Position numbers and translations under genes: made by a program. Shown here piece by piece: positions 32,660-45,870 of a DNA stretch of 64,000 nt. Location: the NCBI GenBank assembly GCA_014281115.1, contig JACONQ010000006.1, positions 3,410,001-3,474,000 of the forward strand, written 5' to 3'. The notes under the pieces were generated by a model that was given only the letters and a program-made list of their open reading frames with translations, ran no database searches and was not told the origin of the DNA. Every line of letters begins with the position of its first letter. The first letter of the stretch is position 1. Source of the stretch: Laburnicola sp. R22_1 (Eukaryota; Ascomycota; Dothideomycetes; Pleosporales; Didymosphaeriaceae).

Positions 32660-34566
32660 TAAGAGCTATTATAAGCCTTAGCTGTCTTCTTTTACTATTA
32701 CTATTATTATTATTATTATTTCTAGCACTAGAGGCGTGGCTACTAAAGGAGAAGTTAACAGCAGCTATAGTTTAGGAGAATGTTAAGACTATTAGGTAGA
32801 AGAATTAAAATAATAGAATATAAAGGGAAGTAAAAGAATATAAAGGGTAAGTTATATACTTTAAGTAGCTATAAGGCTCTATTAGATTGTAGTAGGTAAG
32901 GCGTATATGTAAACGCCACTTATAGACTAGTAATAGGTAGTAGTACCCTTTAAGAAAAGTGCAACTATATTACTACTAGTAAAAAACTCTAAAAGTAGAT
33001 TAGGCACTTATAAATAGTAATTAAAAAGTAAATAGCTTATAAGTGTAGACTAGAAGATATAGTATTATAAGAAAAGGAGTAGCGTATAGTAGTAATAAGG
33101 GATATATTTAAGTACTAATAAGCTATTTAAAGCATAAGTAGCCCTTAAGTAAAAAAGAACTTTTATAGCTTTTAGTAGCAAGCTATAGGCTAGAACTACT
33201 ATTCTTCTTCTACTTTTTTTTCTCCTTATACTTATTATAAAACCTATAAGCCTAAGTAACTTTAGTCTAAACTTAAGAATTCTGCAATAGCCTCTAAAAG
33301 AAGTCCCACTCTAGGGAGCGCTATAACTCTTAGAAAACTTAAGTCTAAGCTTTATTCTCTATATTAGTGTTATAGGAAGAAGAAGAACTATTAGGCTAAT
33401 AATTAAAGCGTGCCTAATGCCTTTTAGAGCTCTTTCCCTTTCTTAGAATATATAAATTATAGTTATATAATAAATAAGAACTAAAAGTAATGCTAAAACT
33501 ATCTAAAAAGCTAATAAACCTATCTCTAGAGTAGTATAGTAAGTAAGCGCTTTAGACTAGTTAGGAGTATAAGTATAAGTTGCAGTAAAGCTTATATAAA
33601 AAAAAGATTAGGAAGAAGCTAGATAAATAGTATCTAAGGGTAAAGTAAGAGGATATAGAATTAGAGAGTTAGGAGTTAACTAAGATAGAAATTTAAGGTT
33701 ATTACTAATTATAAGGCCTTTAAATATAAATATTGCTTCTAGGAAGCTAAGTGGTACTTAGGTCTAGGTATTAAGGTTTATAGTGCATGCCTAACGTATT
33801 AAAAAAGAATTAGGAGGTAAAGAATAAAGATCTATTTAGTAGTTAACTTAAAAAAATTAAGACTATTGGCCTATAAAAAGAGGGATAATATAATATACCT
33901 AGAATAAAAGAGTATAGAGAGCTTTTATTGCGTATATAATAGGCTATATATACACTACTAAATAATAGCTCTATATTATTATTAGCGAACTAGAAATACT
34001 AACGCTGCTCTAGTAGGCACCTATTATAGAATAAAGTATTATTGCCTATAATAAGAGAATAGGTAAAATTAATACATCCTTAGGTAGCAGCAGCAAATAG
34101 GCTTAGCAGGTATATAGGATAAGGGCCTTTATTATTTAATAATTTAGACTATTAGGTCTAATAGAATACAATTTGCTTATCCTTAGTATTACACTATTAC
34201 ACTTCCTAGCTATAGTAGAGAAAGTAAGAGAGTAGGGCGTTAATTATAAGGTTATTAGAGTTATAGTCTAACTAAAGTACAAAATTATCTTAATTATTTA
34301 CCTAGGGTTATAGACTATAAGGTAGATTATTATTATTATTAACACTCTACCTAAGAGCTATAAAAACCTAGGCTATAATATTAAAACTAATGCGTGCATC
34401 TAAGAGAGTAATTACTTCCTAAGGGTAAGCCTAAGAGACTATTAGGGTGCGCAGAACTTATACAGAGATAAGAAAGTAATAAATACGCTAATAGAGGGCG
34501 TTTTAGGCACTAGTAGAAGGTTAAAACTACTAGAGCCTATACTATTATTACCTTAATAAGAAGGCT

Positions 34567-34604
<38 letters not shown>

Positions 34605-34900
34605 GAACTAAGACGGCTAGATACGTAGGTGCCTAGGGTATAGTTAATCTAAAAATAGGGAGGCATAGTAAGGCAGACTAAGTAAAGATTTAAGAATAGT
34701 TTAGAGTTTAGAAGAATAAGAGGCTAAGCTATAGTAAAATTATAAGAGTGCAAAGAGTAAGTAAAATAGGCAGATTAGTAATAAAAATATGTAGGCGTTT
34801 ATAGGCTATTATTTAAGGTTATATAAAGCTAGATAACTAGTAGAGGATATTATTAGAGGTGGGCCTAACCTCTACTTATTAGTAGGAGGCGCTATAGAAT
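32660..34900 (+). repeat. Decayed long ORF region, inverted copy at about 61.78-64.0 kb
   Basis: This 2.2-kb region matches the minus strand of 61780-64000. In one frame around 33690-34560 the sequence reads as protein with almost only Gln or Arg stops (for example the block KYKYCF then EAKWYLGLGIKVYSACLT). I do not recognise a family. A (CTA)n tract at about 34568-34606 would once have been (CCA)n, a proline run. In the minus-strand copy the region is followed within about 60 bp by a polypurine tract and a family D LTR, so it seems to be the 3' end of a retroelement coding region. Confidence 0.6.
34568..34606. repeat. (CTA)n microsatellite
   Basis: About 13 units. A shorter version occurs at the matching place in the inverted copy (about 62092-62113), so the tract is part of the retroelement and has changed in length. 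Confidence 0.85.
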
Positions 34901-34901
34901 A

Positions 34902-35111
<210 letters not shown>

Positions 35112-35123
35112 GTTATTATTAAA

Positions 35124-35303
35124 ATGCCTACTCTATCTAAGCCTTACTTTATTAGTACTACTATTAATAATAGTACTATAGTAAAGTCTACTAAGTTAGA
35201 CTCTACTATTAAGGCTATAATTAATAACTATAAGAGCTTAAACACTAAAAATAGCTCTATTATAATAGAGTATCTTAATACTCTAAGAATTATTTATTTT
35301 TAA
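35124..35303 (+). other. Short ORF (59 codons) in RIP-mutated DNA, coding status unclear
   Basis: An ATG 14 bp after the trinucleotide tract opens 59 codons rich in Ser, Thr, Ile, Asn and Lys (start MPTLSKPYFISTTINNS) and stops at a TAA. An open frame of this size is unusual locally because RIP creates stops quickly. No family recognised. It could be the remains of a Thr/Pro-rich ORF whose Pro and Thr codons have drifted to Leu and Ile. Confidence 0.25.
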
Positions 35304-35449
35304 AAAGACTTAAGTATTATAATAATACTAGGTATAATTCTACTCTAGGTAAGTCTAGATTTTCTTCTTCTTCTTAAACCTTATTACTAACTATTAATAG
35401 GTCTATTAAGAAATAGTAAAATAGATCTAGAGTACTTATTTATTATATT

Positions 35450-35508
35450 AGGAAGAGAAACATCACAGACCTTTTAGTATACGGTATAACACTGTAAGAG
35501 AAAGCTGT
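35450..35508 (+). repeat. Fragment of unknown repeat E
   Basis: It starts AGGAAGAGAAACATCACAGA and matches the minus strand of 48310-48368 with C/T and G/A differences. Confidence 0.7.
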
Positions 35509-35666
35509 TTATTTATTATATAAGATAGTAATAAAGACCTAGAACTTTATAACACGTTTAAAAGTCTTAATACTTATTTTATCTATATAAGCATTCTTTT
35601 TAAAGACTATAGTAAGTAACTTCTATAACTATTTATACCTTATACTAATTTATTATAAATCTTATC

Positions 35667-35745
35667 TGGAAGAGAAATATTGCAGACCTTCTAGTATATA
35701 GTACAATGCTATAAAGGAAAGCTGTGAGTGTGCTAAAAACGCATT
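35667..35745 (+). repeat. Fragment of unknown repeat E, second copy
   Basis: It matches the minus strand of about 48290-48368, extends to the AACGCATT block, and is more mutated than the 48-kb copy. Confidence 0.7.
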
Positions 35746-36204
35746 GTATTATAGATCTTATAAAAAGCTTTTTATCTAAGTTTTTTACTATATCTAAAGA
35801 AATTAAGAACTATAAAAAGTTCTTTTAAATAAAGAGAACTTTTATAATAATGAAGAATACTTTATAAGGGAGAATTTCTATTTTCTAAATATACTAAATA
35901 TTTATAATAAGGATTACTTTTCTAGGAGGATATTAGTTTTATTAATAATTATACAAAAAAAAAAGAAAAAGAAAAAGAAGAAAAAGACCTAGATAAAGAG
36001 CTAGAAAATTCTAACTTAAAACCTTTAGAATTCCTAGCTTCTTTAGACGTAAATATAGAGGTAGATGCTAAGGTAGAATTTTAAATTATTAAATAGTTAC
36101 TTTTATAAAATAAGCTAAAATTTCTAGATAAATTTTTATCTTGTTAATCTTTTATAGTTTATAAGTTTTAGATAATTACTAGTATTATTCTTTATATTTA
36201 CTTT
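35746..36204. other. AT-rich region, no gene seen
   Basis: RIP-type sequence with an A/G-rich stretch at about 35955-36000. No frame or repeat recognised. Confidence 0.5.
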
Positions 36205-36590
36205 TGTTAAATGGGTACTCTATAGCTAGCTATATAAATTTTAAATTCTAATACTCTATACTAGCAAGTATAAAGGGTGTATAGAAGAATTATATAAGAA
36301 AAGAAAATAATATAATAGAACTAACTTTAGTAATAATTACTTATATCTAAAAGGAGTGTAAATAGAAAGAAGAAGATTCTGTAGCATATAGGCTATAGCG
36401 CATAGGCATTATATAATCCCTATATAATACTATTATATAATAATATTAAAACCTTAATACTCTTAGGTGCCCTTGCCTATATAGTGTATAGTCACTAGCA
36501 ACTTTTTATTTTAAGGTTACTATTAGTAGTTTTCTTTTCTTCTATACAAACTATCTACTTACTAGTATTTACTCTATCTATATATTATTT
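36205..36590 (+). repeat. LTR-like repeat, family A, truncated copy
   Basis: It starts TGTTAAATGGGTACTC and follows the family A unit for about 385 bp, then diverges. Confidence 0.7.
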
Positions 36591-36752
36591 CTTTATTCTT
36601 CTCTCTCTTATTCTTTATTTTAAACATTTCTATGTATATATTGCTTCTCTCTTTTCTCTATCTATCCTTCTTTCTCTTATCCTCTACTTTGAATATCTCT
36701 CTATACACGTCTTTTTTTCTTAGCTCTTTTCTCTTTTTATACAAATAATCCC

Positions 36753-36985
36753 CGCTCTGAACCGTGGTACGGCGATGTAGCCTTATTATATTTTGCATAT
36801 GGATTTTTTTTTAGTTAGAGTGGGCGCGCTAAGCTCGCTTAGCGAGCTTGGGCCAACGCGCTAACCCCTTTTTATTAATACTACCTTGAAACGCTTTTCT
36901 ATATTAATAATAGCAGGAGGGATAACTGCTATTATTGTAATATTTTTATTAGAAACTCCTTAGTCGCAAAAGAAAAACCTATACA
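36753..36985 (+). repeat. LTR-like repeat, family B, 3' fragment, little mutated
   Basis: It matches the last 220 bp of 15570-16735 but keeps GAACCGTGGTACGGCGATG where the older copy has A/T-changed bases. It is therefore a younger or protected copy. Confidence 0.65.
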
Positions 36986-37009
36986 AATAATTAGATAGGA
37001 AAAAGCGTA

Positions 37010-38541
37010 TTCCTAGGTAATATGTACGTATAAAAAGAATTAAATAAATGTGTTATACAAAAGAATAGATAAATAATAAAGAAATAGTAGTATATAAAGG
37101 CTAGAAAGAGCTTATATAAGTAAGCTTAAGGCAATTTATTAATGCTTTAATATTAATTATTAAGGTATTGCTAGAGATTAAGGACTCTAGAGCCTAGTTT
37201 AGGGCCTTCTTTATATAGGCATTAGCAGGGTTATCCTTCCTATTAATCTATCTAATCTTAGAGATCTGTGTACGAGAGGTGCCTATATTATATTTATATG
37301 CTAGCTAAGAGCTATATTTAATTTGTCTATTGCTGCTTAGACTATATTATGCTTATATAAAGATGTTAAGATATTAAACGTATAAATTTAATAGTAGATT
37401 GGTAATAGTAAGTATAGTCTTACCTTTATACTATTGGATCTTTATTACGCAAAGCTATTTATTAATACTAATAGCTTATTTGCTAATAATCAGGATCTAA
37501 GGTTATAGCTAGAATTTCTAACCGCTCTAGGTAATAAGTATTATATAGATAATAATAATAACTTTCAGATTCTAGCAAATATTATACACTAGAATTTAAC
37601 TTAAGTATAAGAGAGTAATAAGAAGTGTTCTTACTAGTAAGCTATATAGTATAGTAGGAGGGTTTAATAATGCTATTACTATTAGCACAACCCTTTAAAA
37701 GATTATACGCACGCTTAATCTATTGCTAATTTCTATAGTTATCTATATAGATTTAAAATCTCTCTATAACTACCTTATACGCCTAGGAACTATAAATAAT
37801 AAGCGCCTTATAATTAATATTATATTACTCCGCGAATTATAGTATTCTTGTCTTTAGAATTAATTATATAAAGGCCTTTTACTTAATCTTTTTATATAAG
37901 AACTATAGCATTATATATAAGCTAAATACTTCTACTATTAAACTTAATAGATTAATTCTTAGCAAGAATAGTCTTATCCTTTATATAGAAGGCTGCTTTC
38001 TTTAGCTTTTCTTTTTCTTTTTATACAAAGTTCTTATTAATAATACTAAGAGTATTATTTATTTATATACTAGTAATCTTAAATATATACTTCCCTTTAT
38101 TAGTAATAAGTAGATATAAGTTATATAATAAAGTCTTTATGCTAAGTTTCTCTTTATAGTAGTTATAATAGGTCTTAAACTTATAAAGACCTAATTTAGC
38201 TACACTATAGAGTAGTTATATAATATAAAAAAATATATTCTATAAAAAGTTTGTGCGTAGTTCCTTAGGTAGTCTAGTATAAAGCGTGCAATTTAGCTTA
38301 TTAGTAGACTAAATATAGGCCTAGGTAATATCTCTTAGTATAAAATATATTCTATATATTGCCTAAAGGCTTGCTCCTAATATAAGAAGTAGTTACTAGC
38401 TTATTTTTTAGATAGTAAGTAATTAAGTAAGAATCTTATTCTTTTTCTTATTGGAGTGGCTAGTAAACATAAGGCGGAATTTCTTATATAGTTAAGTATT
38501 GTTACCTTTTACTTTTTATACAAGGCAGAGATTAAAGATTC
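37010..38541. repeat. RIP-mutated repeat region shared with 61.1-61.6 kb
   Basis: The segment 37010-37270 matches 61090-61380 in the same orientation, and about 37640-37830 matches 61395-61590 inverted. No coding frame. The rest of the stretch has no recognised feature. Confidence 0.55.
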
Positions 38542-38717
38542 TATAAGGAGCTTTAGACTAAGAGGTTAGAGTTGCCTTAGTAAACTTATAAATTTAATAG
38601 AGTTTTATAGTAACTCTGGCTATAAACTTATATATGTCTCTAGCTTAGCAGGAGCATAAATCTAAAACTCTAAGGCAGTAGGCTAAGTAACTATAGAAGG
38701 GCGCTTAGCCCCTTATA
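38542..38717 (-). repeat. 3' LTR of the minus-strand gypsy element
   Basis: A 176-bp direct repeat of 47358-47533. The adjacent 38718-38732 holds the polypurine tract (complement of CTCCCCCCCTTT). Confidence 0.88.
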
Positions 38718-39037
38718 TATCTCCCCCCCTTTAAAAATCCTAGTGTTATATTCTATACTCCCTATAGCAATAGCACTAATCCCCCTCCTACGCGCCTAGA
38801 GTCTTAAGAATAAATCTAATACTGCGTGTGCTAGTAATAGTGCTCTAAGCCTCTAGAAAATTCTAAGCATACTTTAGCTAGAGAGAGCACTAGGCTCCTA
38901 TCCCTCTACTTTTAGTAGGGTAATCTAGTTATTATATCTAGCGCGTTTGTGTTTATATCTCTTAGGTTCTATAGGGTAATCTAGTTATTATATCTAACGC
39001 GTTTGTATTTATCTCTCTTTTAGTTTTCTATAGTATA

Positions 39038-40039
39038 CAGTGGGGTGACAAAAAAACAACTAATGTTTTTTTAACTCTTTTTAAAGCTTATAACTTTTTA
39101 TCTAACTAATTATTAAAATTTTAATTTTTTATATATTATAGAGTAGATATGGTACTCTTCGGTAATCTATTAAAATTTTGCTTAGTAATCATAAACTAGG
39201 TATATAGAGGAACCTAAACATAGAGATTTTAAAACCTCTATTTTAAAACGCCTATAACTTTTTTAGACGAATAAAAAAGGTAAGTTTTATATATATAACT
39301 ACTATAGTCTAGCATAGTATTATCTCAAATTTTTAGTATAGGTTGTCTTTCTAAGTACTTTTTTATCTAAGGTTTTTATTTTTTTCTACTAAAAGTATAC
39401 TTAAAAACTAAAGAAATACTATTTTTAAAACTATAGCTATCAAGCTATAAATTTTTAGATAGTTAGGTTACCTGGTAAATAACCTCATATAACAATTATA
39501 GACCATAGGATTACGTAATAGAAAAGTTATAGGGCCTTAAACTAAATTAAAAATTAAAAATTAAAAGTATATTAAAAATACATGTAATATTGTACTTTTT
39601 TAACCTTAAAAATAAGATTCCGCTTCTAGCTAGAAGGTAATAGTATCTAGAGTTAATTAGATTGTTATATTATAATACTATAGCTAAAAATAGAAAAAGT
39701 AAATAATCTAAAATAAAAAATAGTTTTAGGAAATAACCAATACTTAGAATTTTTATATATATAGGTTTTTATATACCTAACCTATACTATAATATAAAAA
39801 TATTTAATATCGTAATAAAAAAGTTATTTACATTTCTAAAGAGATCTTAAAAATTCCCTATGTTTAAGGCTAAAAAACCTTTTAACGCTAATTATTTAGC
39901 ATTACGTAAGTATACTTTATTAAAGTTACTAGCCTTCTCTATTATACATAAAAATCCTATAATTTTTCTATTACTAAATAGGTAAGTTATTACATTTTAA
40001 AAAAGGTATAAAAATATTCTTTTTTTTGTCACCCCACTG
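39038..40039. mobile_element. Impala/mimp-like non-autonomous DNA transposon (1002 bp)
   Basis: Perfect TIRs of about 19 bp, CAGTGGGGTGACAAAAAAA at 39038 and its complement ending at 40039. The terminus closely resembles that of impala and its miniature relatives (mimps) in Fusarium, which begin CAGTGGG and insert at TA. TA flanks the left end; the right end is followed by CA. The interior is very AT-rich but keeps CpA steps, and no coding frame of any length is present, so it would depend on a transposase in trans. Nested in the 3' part of the gypsy element. Confidence 0.75.
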
Positions 40040-43000
40040 CAGCTGTCGATTTTAGTTAAGGATTTGCGCTAGTGTTATTTACTCTAGCTAAGATAAATAA
40101 AAAGGTTTCTTACCTTAGTTTTGCTTTTCTTCTCTACTTTACTACTATATCTATAATACTTCTTATTAATATTATGCTGTATTCTAATTACTACTCCTAC
40201 TTTTATACTATTTTTGCTATCTTTCTTATTATTAATCTCTATTATAGTTAGAGCTAATAAGTAACACCTTATAATAGCCTTTATAACTCTAAGTAAGCGT
40301 CTAAAGGCTAGCTTAATTATAGCTTAGTATTCTCTTATAAAGGCTATAACTTATAGCACTTTTACTTATAATAGTAAGCCTTTACTACCTACTCTAAATT
40401 TCTATAGTGCTGAGGACCTTAAGAAGTTTATGCGTAATAAGACTATAGAGAACTATTATAGAGTTAGTTCCTTAGTTCTTCTATATTGTTTCTTACTAAT
40501 TTTAAGTAGTTCTTTAAGAACTTAAGCTATAATTAAAAGACCCTTAAGGCTTTTTATATAATGTCTAAGAAGTGCGTCTTTAAGGCCGCCTATATTTATA
40601 AGAAGACCTATTAGCGCTACTTTAAGTAGCTTGCTTTCTGTGCATAGAGGCTTATAGAAAAGAAGTATAACTATAAGGCCTATATAGTTTACTCTAGTAA
40701 GTGTTTAGGCAAGATATAATAATTCTTTAGCAAATTCTTTCTTTCCTAATCTATATTTTAGATCTAGAATAGCTTATAAAAGAACTTTACTGAGACTAAA
40801 TTCGCTAACTATATTCTGAAATATATTCTCTATAGTAATAGTTGTACTAGTAAGCCTCTCCTTAAACTCTAGTAAGCTTATCTTAACGTCTTTACCTACA
40901 AGTATAGTTTTGCTATCTAGAGTGCTTAAGTTAAGCCCTAAAAGATAGATAATACTAATACTAGGTATTCTAGATAGAATATAGAGCTTCTATATTAGAT
41001 TCTTATAGTTTAGTAGAATACTTACACTATTCTCTAAGCCCTTTCTAATAAACTTATTGTAAGTTCTAGGTTTTTAGAGTTTGTCTTCTTTAGCAAATAT
41101 TGTGCTATAGTTAATTGCCACTCCTACTTTGCCTATTTTAGAGCCTTCCTATTAGAATCTAGTTAAGCTTATCTTAGATATTATAGAGACTGTCTACGCT
41201 AGTAAAATATTAAAAGGGTATAAGATTACTACTCTTTTAAAGCGTATTAAGTAGGTTCTAGATTTTGTAACTATTAGTTCTAATTAAATTACTATCTTTT
41301 ATAAAAAGGTTAAGAAGATAGACCTTAACTCTAATCTAGATAAGAGTAAGTTTATAGGGGAGGAGTAGTGTTTCTATTTATTCTTTTAGAATATTAGAAT
41401 TTTTCTATCTTTATATCTAGCCTTATTATAGAGGTCTAAAGATATTTTTTTATATAGTCTATAACTTTGTAGGTATAGCTAAGCTATAAGTCTAGCTTAA
41501 GAAATGCTTTAATTCCTTTAGTTATACTATATCTATTCTCCTTTCTTTATAATATCTTCCTCTTAATAGCCTTTTTTTCTCCTCTTTCTAATTGCCCTAC
41601 TTCCTATTGCTTAGGACCTATATTATTTTATTATAGGGAAAACAATTCTCCTTTCTTTTACTAGCTTATACTAGAGCTAACGCTTCTAAATAATATATAG
41701 TACTTTCTTACGCGTTTTCTACTCTTCTAAGTAAATTATAGTCTTATTCTCTACTAATTCTTAAGTAATTAGTGGGGAGGACTAGAGGTCTAGGCTTATT
41801 CTAATCTTCTTTTAGTAGAGGCTTTCTAAGTTCTCTACTAAGGATGCAACTTTTATATTAGAAGCTGCAGCGTATTTATTAGTTTAGAGAGTTTTTATAA
41901 AAGTTTATAAGTAACTCTTTATTATTATTTTAGAATAAGACGGTGTATATTTTCTAGTAATCTAATACCTTTATAGTAAAGAGATTTAGAGTAGATTCCT
42001 AAGTTAGGTTAGTATTATCTAACTACTTAACTTCGTATAGTAATCTCTATAGCCTCCTCCACCTTTAGATAGGTTTCTTAGCTAAGATATCTTTTATAAC
42101 CTATTTCTCTTCTTCTTTAATAATAATAGTCTCTAGTTTTCTATTATCTACAGCCTAGCTAGGGAGAGGGTCTTCTTTAGCTAGGTATAGATAATTTACC
42201 AAGAACACTAAGTAAACTTTAGATAAAATATCTAGTTTTATATTATAGAAGTCTACTACTTATATAACTATAAACCTTATATTTTTCTAGTCTAACTTTT
42301 TATTAGGGTAGGAGTTAGATAGGTAGTTTCTATACTAGAGCTAGACTTTATCTTCTTTCTTTAATATAGAAGCGTCTCTTTTGTGTTAGTTTGCTTACTA
42401 CTCCTATTTTTATTAGGACTTAGCTATTTTAGCTTAGATAAATATAAACACTTCTTAAAACTTCTATAGTAAAGCTTTAATAGACTTTACTAGCTATAAA
42501 TCCTACTAGTAATAGTTAATAGCTTTTATCTCTGCGTTTAGCTTAGATAGGTCTATATTATATCTATGCTAGAGAAAGAATAGTGCTACTTTCATAAAGG
42601 TAGCTTCTCTCCTATTAATAGGTATTTGCGCTATAGGGTAGTATAGGGCCTAATTTCTCTAGTCCTATTATATAAATGTATACAGATATGCCTTAATTAT
42701 AGAATTTATATATTTTATAGTGCTATTAGTTTTTAGGTATTTAAAGAAGGATAATCTCCTCTAGATCTTTATTCTTTTATATAGATGCCTCTAAAAGTCG
42801 CTTATAAATTAACCTCTATAGTTAGAGATTATAGTATTAGGAAGCTAATAATAGGCTCTAATATAATAGGGAAATATTTCTACTACTATTTCTATCTCTA
42901 AGTCTAGTAGAGAGACTAAAACTATTCCTTTCCCTAGCCTATTACACACTACTATTAAGTTTATATTTCTCCTACTTATAGAAAGATTAGTAATAAAGTC

Positions 43001-43689
43001 TATAGAGATCTCCTTCTATATTTAGTTTAGGAGGGGAGAAGTTTTAGTAGCCCTTATTTTAAGTCTCTCTATAGCTTAGTTCTTTTATATATATTATAGT
43101 TCTTAATAAATCTATAAATAAAGTCTAATATTCCTAGAAAGAAGTATAATTTAGCAACTATTTTATAGGTAATTTCTCTCTCTAGATACTTAGATATAGG
43201 GGAGTTATAGACTACAGCAACTAGTATTATCTATAGGAGTTCTTAGTCTAGAACCTATTTTTATTTCCTATACTAGAGGTAACTAGTGTTATTAATATTG
43301 CATTATTATATAGCAACCTTTAGGTTTAAGGAGAAGGAGAAGGAGAAGGTGCGCCTATAGTAAAGAATATACTTCTTTGCTTTCTTTAATATAAGATCTC
43401 TCTCTAAGCTATAAAACTATAGTTTGTCTAAGTTTAAATTTACTAAGAGGTGCGTTTTTAGTTTAAAAGAAAACTCTTCTAGTAAGTAGAAAGAAGAAGA
43501 CTAGTATTTTCTATATTTAGCCTAGCTCCCTTCTTTCCTAAAGAAGTTAAGCCTCCTAGGCAGAGCTTATATCGCTAGGACTATAGATATTTAAAGCCTA
43601 ATATTTCTATTCTCTAAAGGAATCTTCTTAAGAAGTTAGATTTTATAGAACTTAACCTAGATATCTTTAGTATTAGTAGACATATTTTA

Positions 43690-43900
43690 CTAGTGTTGCA
43701 AAAGGGCATTTACCCTTAAGTTAATAGTTTCTAGTCTATATTAAAATATTATATTATATTTACTAAGAATATTAGCCTAGTATATATACCTCTTATCTAA
43801 CCTTTTAGACTTTATAAAGTATATAAGGTTTTTATAATTAGTGTATATAAGTATGTAGAGAATAGTCTAAAGTATATTATGCTACTTTTTAGTTGCTTTA
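43690..43900 (-). pseudogene. Gypsy RNase H C-terminal fragment
   Basis: On the minus strand the pieces YKNLIYFI, KRLDKR, ANILSKYN, then RLETINLRVNALL and NMSTNTKD align with the family pattern TDHKNL-x-YF-x-T-K-x-LNRRQ, E-x-LS-x-Y and R-x-G-x-x-N-x-x-ADALSR. Stops replace Gln and Trp codons. Confidence 0.75.
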
Positions 43901-44439
43901 ATAACTATAAGTATCTTTTTATTATAAATTATATAGTTTGCCTTGATAAGAGTGTATTTAGTAAAGAAGTAGGCAATTAGCCTGAAGACTTCTTTTGTGT
44001 TAAACTGTAAGAAGTAGGCTCTAAAGGCCTAGCCTAAGAAGTTAGCTTTTAATGCTCCTTCCTTCTTAGTATTAAAGTAGACCAGTATAGGCTTAGTGCA
44101 GAATACTTTCTTTAGATAGTTAAAGGCCTACTATTATTCCTACCCCTATAAGAAGGGAGTTTCCTTTCTAGTTAACTTTATTCATAGAAATGCTACTTCT
44201 AAGAAATTCTCTATAAATCTCTAGTAGAAGTTAGCAAACTCTAAAAAACTCTAAATACTCTTTATATCTATAAGAGGGACCTAATTCTAAATAGCTTTAA
44301 TTTTCTCTAGGTCTATACTAATCCCCTTTCTATACTTTATAATAAATCCAAGGTACTTAGTCTTAGTAACTATAAACTTACACTTCTTAATATCTAAGTG
44401 TAGTTCTATCTTACCTAACTTCTTTACTACCTATTATAC

Positions 44440-44850
44440 TTTATCCTAATAGTCCCTTAAAGATTTGCTAGAAAGTATAAGAATATTATCTAAATAGATA
44501 GAGTAGAAGTTATCTAAGTACTTTCTTAGGATATAGTTAATATATCTCTAGAAGGTGCTTAGTATATTAGCTAGTCTAAAGGAGACTACTAGCCACTTAT
44601 ATAACCTAAACTAAGTTTAGAAGGCTATTTTCTATTTCTTTTCTTTTGCTATTTTTAATTTATAAAAGGCCTAAATTATATTTAGCTTTATTAGCTACTT
44701 AGCCTTAGTAAGGAGCTATAATGTCTCCCTAATAAGGGGGAGGAAGTAGCAGTCCTTCTTCAATAGGGTATTTAATACCCTATAGTCTATACAAAACTAT
44801 AGAGTTCCTTTAGGTTTTCTTATAAATAATACTAGTGCTATAGCGCTAGA
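44440..44850 (-). pseudogene. Gypsy reverse transcriptase fragment
   Basis: Minus-strand pieces RKPKGTL, FCIDYRVLNT and LPLIRETL (44680-44830) and YSIYLDNILILSSKS (44466-44520) are RT motifs. The catalytic YLDD is YLDN here, a RIP-type change. The DYR-x-LN and PLPLI-x-E forms place it in a different gypsy clade from the plus-strand element at 24 kb. Confidence 0.8.
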
Positions 44851-45824
44851 CTTGCTTACCTAAATAAAGTTGTAGTTAAGATACTCTATTAGTTTCTTAT
44901 AGAGAACTAGTAATTTCTCCTTTAATATACTATAGAGGAGGCTAAAAGATATCTTTAGAATCTCTCTATTCTTCTTAATAAGGAGGATTAAGTAATTAAT
45001 TCTAGGGCCTTATAATAGGGGAAGTTTATTAGCTTATTCTCTTAAGAAAACTTCTACTTAGTCTAGGAGCTACTTAGGGAGATAGTCTCTTAGATCTACC
45101 TTAGCCTTTAGGGCTAGGGCCTTCTAAATATCCTTAAGAGAGGTAGCAAAGACTATTAGCCTGTTTCTTTCTTTTGTGTTTCTCCTATTTAAGATTATAA
45201 ATAATATAGTAGAGACTTTTTAACTAGGAGTAGAAGTTTATCTTCTCTACTTATCTCTAATCCTTATATAGGAGAACCCTATATATGTAGACTGTTTCCT
45301 TAGGGCTACTACTATAGCGTTTTTTTTCTACTATAGCAACCTAAGAACTAATTTATAGTCCTCCTCTTTTCTATTAATATAAGCCTATAATATTTTAATA
45401 TATGTCTTAATATCTATCTCTATATAAGTACCTTTATAGACTAAGAAGATTACTTTTCTAAATTCTATTACCTAATAGAAATTATTTAAACTAATATATT
45501 ATAGGTTAGCTTTCCTAGTAAACCTTTTAGATATAAAGATAGTAGTTAAATAGTCTAAATTAAGTATAGTATACGCAAAGATAATATTATTAATGAGAGT
45601 ATTTATAGTAATTAGTGTTAAATCTAGCTATATCTTCTTATATATATTAAAGTTCTCCTCTAGTTCCTCTATAACTCGCTTTATCTCTTCCCTTTACTAA
45701 CTTCTAGGGGGAGAAGCTAGTTTTCTAACTCTACTAAGCTGTTAATATCCTTATTACTACTATTTATCTTCTAGGTCTTACTAGTCCTAGCTTGCGTTAG
45801 GGGTATCGCAGCTTAGAGGTAGTA

Positions 45825-45870
45825 ACTCTAGACGCTATGTCCCTTTTTACTATAGTAAAAGTATGCTTTT
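45825..45870 (-). pseudogene. Gag zinc knuckle remnant
   Basis: The minus strand reads YFYYSKKGHSV, the CCHC knuckle pattern CFYC-x-KKGH with both Cys changed to Tyr (TGC/TGT to TAC/TAT). It marks the gag C-terminus upstream of pol. Confidence 0.6.
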
